From: Clostridiales bacterium | GTDB lineage: Bacteria > Bacillota > Clostridia > Christensenellales > Borkfalkiaceae | Assembly (NCBI GenBank): GCA_021635425.1 | Contig: JAJWOJ010000019.1 | Location: 1 to 14,637, forward strand | Length of the DNA: 14,637 bases | Direction: 5' to 3' | Shown here: positions 1 through 6,437 of the stretch, one piece after another | How the letters are laid out: every line of letters starts with the position of its first letter | Position numbering within the stretch: position 1 is the stretch's first letter | Notes under the pieces: model-generated | The model's database searches: none | What the model was told of the DNA's origin: nothing | The model's input: the letters and a program-made list of their open reading frames with translations, nothing else | Made by a program: the position numbers and the translations under genes

Positions 1-2
1 GA

Positions 3-86
3 TTTCATGTTGTTTCCGTTTCGGAACTCATTAAATTTTACGACGTAAAAGCCGAAACGGGTAAACTTTACGATTCCTTTATCTGA
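3..86 (+). CDS. 3' end of an unidentified gene (partial)
   Basis: Reading frame 3 is open from the left edge to a TGA at 84-86. It gives 27 residues beginning FHVVSVSELIKFYDVKAE and ending in LYDSFI. The codons (tac, gac, gaa, aaa, acg) resemble those of the clear genes in this window, and the other two + frames stop early, so I read it as the C-terminus of a gene entering from the left. Its last 19 nt overlap the 3' end of the convergent GH1 gene, leaving no room for a terminator between them. The family is not recognisable from so few residues. A chance open frame of this length is possible, so confidence is limited. Confidence 0.45.
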   Translation, partial: FHVVSVSELIKFYDVKAETGKLYDSFI

Positions 87-1432
87 AACAGCTTTTGCGG
101 CGAGCCGAGTATTTCGCCGTTCGTTTCTATCACCTTTTTATAGAAATGAAAAGAATCTTTTTTAATTCTTTTTTGCGTACCGTAATCGATAAAAACAAGC
201 CCGAACCGCTTGCCGAGTCCGCATTTCCATTCGAAATTATCGGTAAACGCCCAGTGATAATAGCCGTTTACGGGGATACCCTCGTCGACGGCTCTTTTCA
301 TTTCCGAGAGGTATCTCGCGGTGTGGTCTATGCGGTATGAGTCGTGAACTTTACCGTCAAGGCACACTCTGTCGTTCTGAGCCGTTCCGTTTTCCGTTAT
401 GATAATCGGCTTTTTATACCTTTTATACAAAAACTTCAATCCGTAGTAAACCGATTCGGGGATATCGTCCCAACCCATATCGTTTTGCGACGAGCCGTCC
501 TTAAACGGCGCGATTTCACCGTTTTTATCCATATAAAAACCCGAATAAATATTTTGCCCGATAAAATCGAGCGGCGCGGAAATAAGCGCGAGATCTTCCG
601 CCGTTATTTCGGGCAATTCGTGTTTAAAATACTCGTAATATTCTTCGGGATAATCGCCGAGATAAACGGGATCGGTAAGAACGGACATACAGTTCATAGG
701 CTGCTCTTTCCACACTTTGAAGAAATTTTCGTAAGCTTTTTGCTCCGCCTCAAGCGAATCGTCGGACGGGCAGGTTACCCAACCGCAGGAAGAAATACCT
801 ATTTTTACGCCTTTTACCTTCTCGCGAAGAATTTTCACCGCTGCCCCGTGACACAAAAGAAGGTTATGCCCCGCCGCAAGAAGTTCTTTGAGAGATAATT
901 TTATCCCGGGCGCAAGCGCGTCCGAGTAAAGTCCGCCGTGAAGAACGCACTGCGGCTCGTTTATCGTTATGAAATTTTTAACCCTGTCGCCGAAACGCTC
1001 GGCGATAACGGTTACGTACTCGGCGAATTTTCCCGCCGTTTCCCTGTTTAAAAATCCGCCTTGTTCGTAAACCCAAAGAGGCATATCCCAGTGATAAAGC
1101 GTGAGCATAGGTTCGATATTATTTTCGATAAGTCGGTCTATAAGTCGATTATAAAAGGAAATGCCCTCTTCATTAACAAATCCGTCGCGCGGGAAAATTC
1201 TTGCCCAGGACACCGAAAAACGATACGAGTTAAGCCCGAGTTCCCTCATAAGCGAAACGTCCTCTTCATACCTGTGATAATGATCGCAGGCAACGTCTGC
1301 CGTCTGCTCTCTGAAACACTTTTTATCGTGAGCGAACTTATCCCAGATACTCGGGCTTTTGCCGTCTTCGTTCCAAGCTCCTTCCACCTGATAAGAAGCC
1401 GAGGCCGCGCCCCATATAAATTCTTTTTTCAT
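68..1432 (-). CDS. GH1 beta-glucosidase (cytoplasmic)
   Basis: A 454-aa glycoside hydrolase family 1 enzyme of full length. It is a retaining (beta/alpha)8-barrel that hydrolyses terminal beta-glucosides such as cellobiose. Visible signatures are the N-terminal FIWGAASASYQVEGAW block (Q15 contacts sugar), YHW at 113-115, the acid/base glutamate E159 in TINEP, and the nucleophile E347 in ITENG. The glycone-binding W394 and the E401-W402 pair in DNFEW are also present. E401-W402 argues against a 6-phospho-beta-glucosidase, which lacks that pair. There is no signal peptide, so it acts on imported sugars. I chose the ATG at 1432 over an in-frame ATG at 1495 because MKKEFIWG is where family members begin and AGAGGA lies at 1441-1446; the extra 21 codons would run through the promoter and dyad. 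It is divergent from the GH94-GH36 operon. A beta-galactosidase or beta-mannosidase preference cannot be excluded. Confidence 0.93.
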   Translation of the reverse strand: MKKEFIWGAASASYQVEGAWNEDGKSPSIWDKFAHDKKCFREQTADVACDHYHRYEEDVSLMRELGLNSYRFSVSWARIFPRDGFVNEEGISFYNRLIDRLIENNIEPMLTLYHWDMPLWVYEQGGFLNRETAGKFAEYVTVIAERFGDRVKNFITINEPQCVLHGGLYSDALAPGIKLSLKELLAAGHNLLLCHGAAVKILREKVKGVKIGISSCGWVTCPSDDSLEAEQKAYENFFKVWKEQPMNCMSVLTDPVYLGDYPEEYYEYFKHELPEITAEDLALISAPLDFIGQNIYSGFYMDKNGEIAPFKDGSSQNDMGWDDIPESVYYGLKFLYKRYKKPIIITENGTAQNDRVCLDGKVHDSYRIDHTARYLSEMKRAVDEGIPVNGYYHWAFTDNFEWKCGLGKRFGLVFIDYGTQKRIKKDSFHFYKKVIETNGEILGSPQKLFQIKES

Positions 1433-1452
1433 TATCTTTTCCTCTTTGTCGT

Positions 1453-1527
1453 TATGCCGGTCAAGAATAATACGAACCCCGCCAAAACGCCGCAAGACCG
1501 AGGTTTAAATTATTCTTGGCTATCATA
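1453..1527. promoter_or_regulatory. Imperfect dyad in the divergent spacer (candidate operator pair)
   Basis: The arm at 1453-1471 (TATGCCGGTCAAGAATAAT) is the inverted counterpart of 1509-1527 (ATTATTCTTGGCTATCATA), identical at 14 of 19 positions. If transcribed, two more positions pair as G-U, and a second block (GAACC against GGTTT) extends the stem inward. Each divergent transcription unit therefore has an ATTATTCTTG motif in the same orientation upstream of it. This suits a regulator acting on both sides. It may instead be a remnant of an interspersed element, because the left arm is repeated at 13879. Confidence 0.45.
1467..1495 (-). promoter_or_regulatory. Candidate sigma-A promoter for the GH1 gene
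   Basis: On the - strand TTGCGG (1490-1495) is separated by 17 nt from TATTAT (1467-1472). The -10 box matches consensus at 5 of 6 positions and the -35 box at only 3. The expected start would be near 1460, giving a leader of about 28 nt before the ATG at 1432. The -10 box lies inside one arm of the dyad at 1453-1527, so a protein binding there could block transcription. Confidence 0.4.
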
Positions 1528-1613
1528 CCGCAATTTTAAGCCATAAAGGAAATAAAATCAATACGTTTTCTTATTGTATTTTTTTGATTTCTTCATTTTT
1601 GAAAGTTTTCGCA

Positions 1614-1642
1614 TTTACACGCGCGCGATAATTTGCTATTAT
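1614..1642 (+). promoter_or_regulatory. Sigma-A promoter of the GH94-GH36 operon
   Basis: TTTACA (1614-1619) and TATTAT (1637-1642) are spaced by 17 nt, each matching consensus at 5 of 6 positions, with an extended -10 TGC at 1634-1636. It is followed by AAGGAG at 1662-1667 and the ATG at 1678. The predicted start near 1649 leaves a leader of about 30 nt. This is the best promoter match in the window. Confidence 0.65.
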
Positions 1643-1677
1643 ATAGCCGCATTAAGGCAATAAGGAGTTTTTAGAAA

Positions 1678-4116
1678 ATGAAATTCGGACATTTCGACGA
1701 CGAACAAAAAGAATACGTAATAGATACGCCTTACACCCCGCTCCCCTGGATAAACTATCTTGCGGGGGAGGACTTTTTTTCAATAATTTCCAACACCGCG
1801 GGCGGTTACTCTTTTTACCGCGACGCGAAATTAAGGAGAATAACGCGCTATCGCTATAATTCGCCCGCTACGGACAACGGCGGCAGATACTTTTATATAA
1901 CGGACGGTGAAACGACTTTTTCGCCCGCGTTTTTACCGAGCAAAACGCCGCTTGACAGCTATAAATGCCGTCACGGACTCAATTACACCGTTTTTGAAAG
2001 CGGTAAAAACAAAATCATGACCGAACTCACTTGTTTCGTGCCGCAAAACGACGCTATGGAAATCAATCTTCTGAAAATCCGTAACGAAAGCGACGGAACA
2101 AGAAAACTGTCCGTATACGGCGGCGTGGAGTTTTGTCTGTGGAACGCCTGGGACGACATGACGAATTTCCAGCGCAATTATAACACGGGCGAAGTGGAAA
2201 TAGTTACGGACAAAAAATACGGCGCGGTTTACCATAAAACGGAATATCGCGAAAGAAGAAACCATTATGCGTTTTTCTCTTTAAACTCGCCCGTGGACGG
2301 TTACGACACCGATAGGGACACCTTTCTCGGCAAATTCAACGGGTTCGACTCACCCGAAGCGGTGAGGCTCGGAACTTCGTTCAACGAAAAGGCAAGCGGT
2401 CGGTCGCCCGCGGCGTTTCTGAGGAAAGACGTAATTCTTGCACAAAACGAAGAAATCTCGCTTATTTATATTCTCGGATACGTCGAAAACGACGATGACG
2501 AAAAGTGGGAAGCTCCGAACGTGATAAACAAAAAGAAAGCCGCTAAGATGATCGATAAATACCGCGACGAAAAAACCGTTCGCCGCGAACTCGAACGATT
2601 AAAAAAAGATCGGATTTCCCTGCTCGATAATTTTTCGGTTAAAACAAACGACGAAAAGTTCGATCGCATCGTCAATATCTGGAATCAGTATCAATGCCTT
2701 ATAACCTACCTTATGAGCCGCAGCGCAAGCTATTACGAAAGCGGTATCGGGCGCGGAATGGGATTCCGCGATTCCTGTCAGGATCTGCTCGGATTCGTAC
2801 ATATGCTGCCCGAAAAAGCTCGCGAAAGAATTTTAGACGTTGCGGCGATACAGCTCCCCGACGGCTCGACGTGGCATCAGTATCAGCCGTTGACGAAGCG
2901 CGGGAATGCGGACGCGGGCGGAGGTTTTAACGACGATCCGTTGTGGCTTGTCGCCTGCACTTACGCATACGTTGCGGAAACCGGGGATTTTTCCGTTCTC
3001 GACGAAAGCGTTCCGTTTAACAACGACGAGACAAATCGCGCGCCGCTTATGGAACACCTTAAACGTTCGATTGATTTTACGGTTACGCACAAAGGTCCGC
3101 ACGGGCTTCCGCTCATCGGCAGAGCCGACTGGAACGATTGTCTTAACCTCAACTGTTTTTCAAAAACGCCGGGCGAAAGTTTCCAGACCTGCTCGAATTT
3201 CGAAAGCGGAAAGGCGGAAAGCGTGTTTATAGCCGGTATGTTCGTAAAATACGGCGAGGAATACGCAAAACTTTGCGACTGCCGTAATGATAAGGCGGAA
3301 GCCGAAAGAGTGCGCAAAGAAGTCGCGCTTATGACGAAAATCACCGAAACGGCGGGCTGGGACGGAGAATGGTTCGTGCGCGCGTTCGACGCGTTTGAAA
3401 ACCCCGTAGGAAGCAAAACGTGCGACGACGGAAAGATATTCATAGAACCGCAGGGAATGTGCGTTATGGCGGGAATAGGCGTCGAAGACGGGAAAGCAAG
3501 AACCGCGCTCGACAGCGTTAAAAAGCATCTCGATACGAAATACGGCATAGTTCTTTTGCAACCCGCTTACAAAGAATATCACCTAAATCTCGGCGAAGTT
3601 TCCTCTTATCCTTGCGGATATAAGGAAAACGCGGGCATTTTCTGCCATAATAATCCGTGGATAAGCTGTGCAGAAGCAACTGTCGGAAACGGCGAAAGGG
3701 CATTTGAAATTTATCGCAAAATCTGCCCCGCTTACCTCGAAGAAATAAGCGAAATTCATAAAACCGAACCGTATGTGTTCAGCCAGATGATAGCGGGCAA
3801 AGACGCGCCCGATTTCGGCTCGGCGAAAAACAGCTGGCTTACGGGTACGGCTGCGTGGACTTTCGTCAATGCGTCGCAATATATTCTGGGCATAAAACCT
3901 ACTCTTCACGGGCTTTCCGTAAAACCGTGCATGCCGAACGAAATCAACGAATTCCGCCTTACGCGGCGTTATCGCGGCATAAAATACGAAATCACCGCAA
4001 AGCGCGGCAACGAAAAGGACGCGGGCGTTTACGTAAACGGCAGAAAATGCGATAACGACGTTTTACCCACGGACGTAAAGGAAAAAATCGTAAAAGTCGA
4101 GGTTATTTACAAATGA
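1678..4116 (+). CDS. GH94 cellobiose phosphorylase-type enzyme
   Basis: An 812-aa enzyme, close to the usual 810-825 aa of family GH94 cellobiose phosphorylases. These invert cellobiose plus phosphate to alpha-glucose 1-phosphate and glucose in the cytoplasm, saving ATP. The N-terminus (GHFDDEQKEYVI, TPYTPLPWINYL, GGYSFYRDAKLRRITRYRYN) is characteristic. Glycone-site residues known from the family correspond to R359, D365, W485 and the catalytic acid D487 in RADWNDCLNLN. The block YKENAGIFCHNNPW (648-661) holds E650 and H657, near the phosphate site. The order is an N-terminal beta-sandwich, linker, (alpha/alpha)6 barrel and C-terminal beta-domain. No signal peptide is present. The start is fixed by AAGGAG 10 nt upstream and the family N-terminus. 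Its stop overlaps the next start as ATGA. Cellodextrin or chitobiose phosphorylase is less likely given the N-terminal match. Confidence 0.93.
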   Translation: MKFGHFDDEQKEYVIDTPYTPLPWINYLAGEDFFSIISNTAGGYSFYRDAKLRRITRYRYNSPATDNGGRYFYITDGETTFSPAFLPSKTPLDSYKCRHGLNYTVFESGKNKIMTELTCFVPQNDAMEINLLKIRNESDGTRKLSVYGGVEFCLWNAWDDMTNFQRNYNTGEVEIVTDKKYGAVYHKTEYRERRNHYAFFSLNSPVDGYDTDRDTFLGKFNGFDSPEAVRLGTSFNEKASGRSPAAFLRKDVILAQNEEISLIYILGYVENDDDEKWEAPNVINKKKAAKMIDKYRDEKTVRRELERLKKDRISLLDNFSVKTNDEKFDRIVNIWNQYQCLITYLMSRSASYYESGIGRGMGFRDSCQDLLGFVHMLPEKARERILDVAAIQLPDGSTWHQYQPLTKRGNADAGGGFNDDPLWLVACTYAYVAETGDFSVLDESVPFNNDETNRAPLMEHLKRSIDFTVTHKGPHGLPLIGRADWNDCLNLNCFSKTPGESFQTCSNFESGKAESVFIAGMFVKYGEEYAKLCDCRNDKAEAERVRKEVALMTKITETAGWDGEWFVRAFDAFENPVGSKTCDDGKIFIEPQGMCVMAGIGVEDGKARTALDSVKKHLDTKYGIVLLQPAYKEYHLNLGEVSSYPCGYKENAGIFCHNNPWISCAEATVGNGERAFEIYRKICPAYLEEISEIHKTEPYVFSQMIAGKDAPDFGSAKNSWLTGTAAWTFVNASQYILGIKPTLHGLSVKPCMPNEINEFRLTRRYRGIKYEITAKRGNEKDAGVYVNGRKCDNDVLPTDVKEKIVKVEVIYK

Positions 4117-6260
4117 ACGGAAAGATTTACAGACTCGACACCCCGAACACTTCACTGCTTTTTTACGGCGACGGACAAAACGTCGTATACCTGTATTACG
4201 GGAAAAAGACAGGCGAAATTACGCCCGAAACCGCGCTTGTTAAATCCGATTATATCGGCACGGATCTGAGAAATAAATTGTTTTCCTGTTTCGGCGACGA
4301 CGATCACAGGGAAAAATCGATACTTTTGTTTAATTCCGACAATTCTTTTTCCAACGATTTCGTTTTTAAAAGCGCAACGGTTTCAAAAGGCAAAAAAAAC
4401 ATTCCCTGTCTGCCGTCCTCGTTCGGCGCGGAAAAAACGCTTAATTTCGAATTTATCGACGAAACCGAAAATCTGCTGCTTACGATAAGTTACTCGTTTT
4501 ACAGAGAAAACGACGTTATATCGGTGCGTTCTTCGCTCAAAAATCTCGGAGAAAAACCGATAACGATAAAAAAGTTCGCGTCGCTTCAACTGGATATTTC
4601 CGAAACCGATTTTACCGTAAGCACTTTCGACGGTTGCTGGGCGGGGGAAAGATACCGCCACGATACGAAAATCAACTCGGGGGTGTTCGTAAATCAGTCG
4701 GTTGCGGGCGCGTCGTCCGCGCAGCACAACCCCTTTTCTCTGATAAAAAACGACAAAGGCGTTTACGCTTTCAACATCGTTTATTCGGGCAATCATAAAA
4801 CCTCGTACGAAACCGACGCGTTCAACAGAACGAGAATTATTTCGGGAGTGAACGACTTTGCGTTCGAATACCGCTTAAACGGCGGTCAGACTTTTTACGC
4901 GCCCGAAGCGGTGATGGTTTATGCCGAAAACGAGGACTCCCTTTCTCTTAATCTGCACTCGTTTATAAACAATCATATTATCCCCAAACGCTGGCAGAAT
5001 AAAAAACGCCCGATAGTGATAAACAACTGGGAAGGCACGGGGTTCGATTTTACGAGAGAGAAAATACTCGATATGGCGGCGGCAGGCAAAAAAGCGGGCG
5101 CGGAATTATTCGTTCTCGACGACGGGTGGTTCGGATCTCGTAACGACGATAAATCTTCACTCGGCGATTGGACGGACAACGCGTCCAAAACAGGAGGTAT
5201 TGCCCGCCTTGCCGACGATATACGCGCGACGGGACTCGATTTCGGGATATGGATGGAACCGGAAATGATTTCGCCGGACAGTAATCTTTTCCGCGCTCAT
5301 CCCGATTACGCTATGGCGATCCCGAACAAAAAACCCTTTCTTCACCGCAATCAGTTGATGCTCGACCTTGTAAACGACGAAGTGAAAAATTTCGTTACGG
5401 AAAGCGTCGAAAACGTTATCTCGCTTGTAAAGCCGAGCTATATAAAATGGGATTTCAACCGTGTTATGAGCGATTGTTATTCCGAAAAAGTTTTCATAGG
5501 CGAATACTTTTATAAATATATCGCGGCTTTGTACGATATAATGAAAACGCTCACCGACAGACATCCCGAAATCCTTTTTGAAGGCTGTGCGGCGGGCGGA
5601 GCAAGGTTCGACCTCGGGATTTTATGTTATTTTCCGCAGATATGGACAAGCGACAACACCGACGCGGCCGACCGCACGATAATACAGACAAACACTTCGA
5701 TATGCTACCCGCAATCGGCAATGACCGCGCACTTGTCGGCGTCGCCGAATTGTTTCACGAAAAGAACTTTTTCCGCGGAAAACAGATTTAACGCAGCGTG
5801 TCTTTTCAATTTCGGATATGAACTCGATTGCTCGCTTTTCACCGAAGAACAGCTGAAACTCGCCGCCAAATTTTCCGATTTCTACAAAAAAAGGCGTGAT
5901 TATATACAATACGGCGACTTTTATCAGTTAGGCGATACTGCCTCCGTATGCGGATTCGAAACGGTTTCCGCGCGCAAAGACAAAGCTTTGGCGAGCGTAA
6001 TCGTCGTAAAAAGAGAAAACGGGATATCAAACCGAAAAATTTCGTTTAAAGGTCTTATCCCGACGGAAAAATACAAAGCGACCGTCTACGATAAAACCCT
6101 TTCCTTAGCGGACGAATTTATCGCGAGCGGAGAACAATTGTCCTATGGTATTCCGATAGAAAAATACCGCTTATCCGAAGAACTGTGTTCCGACGCCTTT
6201 TTCCGTTCTTTTCTTATCGAGTTTACAAAACTTTGTCAAACCCCGAAAACAACGGTATAA
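4113..6260 (+). CDS. GH36 alpha-galactosidase (cytoplasmic)
   Basis: A 715-aa protein of usual length for bacterial GH36 alpha-galactosidases, which release alpha-1,6-galactose from raffinose-family sugars or galactomannan oligosaccharides with retention. An N-terminal beta-supersandwich (about 1-290) precedes a TIM barrel containing VLDDGWFGSRNDD, GDW, FGIWMEPEMISPDS and HRNQLMLDL. The nucleophile is D447 in YIKWDFNR and the acid/base is probably D514 in SDNTDAADR. EGCAAGGARFD supplies the conserved Cys and Gly loop. There is no signal peptide, so it acts on imported substrate. The ATG overlaps the GH94 stop by 4 nt, with a GAGG at 4099-4102, which implies translational coupling. Pairing an alpha-galactosidase with a beta-glucoside phosphorylase suggests a substrate with both linkages; that is inference. 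A strong hairpin lies about 65 nt after the stop. Confidence 0.93.
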   Translation: MNGKIYRLDTPNTSLLFYGDGQNVVYLYYGKKTGEITPETALVKSDYIGTDLRNKLFSCFGDDDHREKSILLFNSDNSFSNDFVFKSATVSKGKKNIPCLPSSFGAEKTLNFEFIDETENLLLTISYSFYRENDVISVRSSLKNLGEKPITIKKFASLQLDISETDFTVSTFDGCWAGERYRHDTKINSGVFVNQSVAGASSAQHNPFSLIKNDKGVYAFNIVYSGNHKTSYETDAFNRTRIISGVNDFAFEYRLNGGQTFYAPEAVMVYAENEDSLSLNLHSFINNHIIPKRWQNKKRPIVINNWEGTGFDFTREKILDMAAAGKKAGAELFVLDDGWFGSRNDDKSSLGDWTDNASKTGGIARLADDIRATGLDFGIWMEPEMISPDSNLFRAHPDYAMAIPNKKPFLHRNQLMLDLVNDEVKNFVTESVENVISLVKPSYIKWDFNRVMSDCYSEKVFIGEYFYKYIAALYDIMKTLTDRHPEILFEGCAAGGARFDLGILCYFPQIWTSDNTDAADRTIIQTNTSICYPQSAMTAHLSASPNCFTKRTFSAENRFNAACLFNFGYELDCSLFTEEQLKLAAKFSDFYKKRRDYIQYGDFYQLGDTASVCGFETVSARKDKALASVIVVKRENGISNRKISFKGLIPTEKYKATVYDKTLSLADEFIASGEQLSYGIPIEKYRLSEELCSDAFFRSFLIEFTKLCQTPKTTV

Positions 6261-6326
6261 ATCCGCCCGGAATTCTCATTGAAACTATTGTCCGTCAACA
6301 ACGCCCGACGTTATTCGTTGAGTAAT

Positions 6327-6369
6327 AAAAACCCTCGTTAATCGACTTATACGAGGGTTTTTTATTTTT
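6327..6369 (+). terminator. Intrinsic terminator after the GH94-GH36 operon, possibly bidirectional
   Basis: AAAAACCCTCGT (6327-6338) pairs with ACGAGGGTTTTT across a 12-nt loop, and T runs follow (6358-6363 and 6365-6370). The A run on the left arm becomes a U run on the - strand, so the hairpin can also stop transcripts arriving from the convergent surface-protein operon. Confidence 0.85.
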
Positions 6370-6385
6370 TATATTTATAAAATAC

Positions 6386-6413
6386 AGGCGCGCCGCATTT
6401 TCTCGGCGCGCCT
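6386..6413 (-). terminator. GC-rich hairpin ending the surface-protein operon
   Basis: AGGCGCGCCG (6386-6395) and CGGCGCGCCT (6404-6413) form a perfect 10-bp stem with an 8-nt loop. On the - strand it lies 25 nt after the stop of the 896-aa gene and is followed by a modest U tract (GTATTTTAT), suiting a - strand terminator backed up by the next hairpin. Confidence 0.65.
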
Positions 6414-6437
6414 TATATCTGTTCAATTTACAACGTT

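Noticed and set aside
16..60. Inverted repeat as a terminator between the left gene and GH1
   Set aside because: The loop is 27 nt, there is no U run, and it lies inside a plausible coding frame.
68..1432. 6-phospho-beta-glucosidase
   Set aside because: The E401-W402 pair in DNFEW that contacts unphosphorylated glucose is present; the phospho-specific branch of GH1 lacks it.
1433..1495. Longer GH1 start at an upstream in-frame ATG (1495)
   Set aside because: The extra 21 residues have no family counterpart and run through the candidate promoter and repeat; AGAGGA sits just before the ATG at 1432.
1600..1613. CcpA cre-like site TGAAAGTTTTCGCA next to the -35 box
   Set aside because: The central CG and one W position fail and the halves are poorly symmetric (3 of 7 pairs); too weak to call.
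2961..3548. Antisense open frames within the GH94 gene and similar ones in the other large genes
   Set aside because: They are complements of clearly identified proteins, without ribosome binding sites or recognisable motifs.
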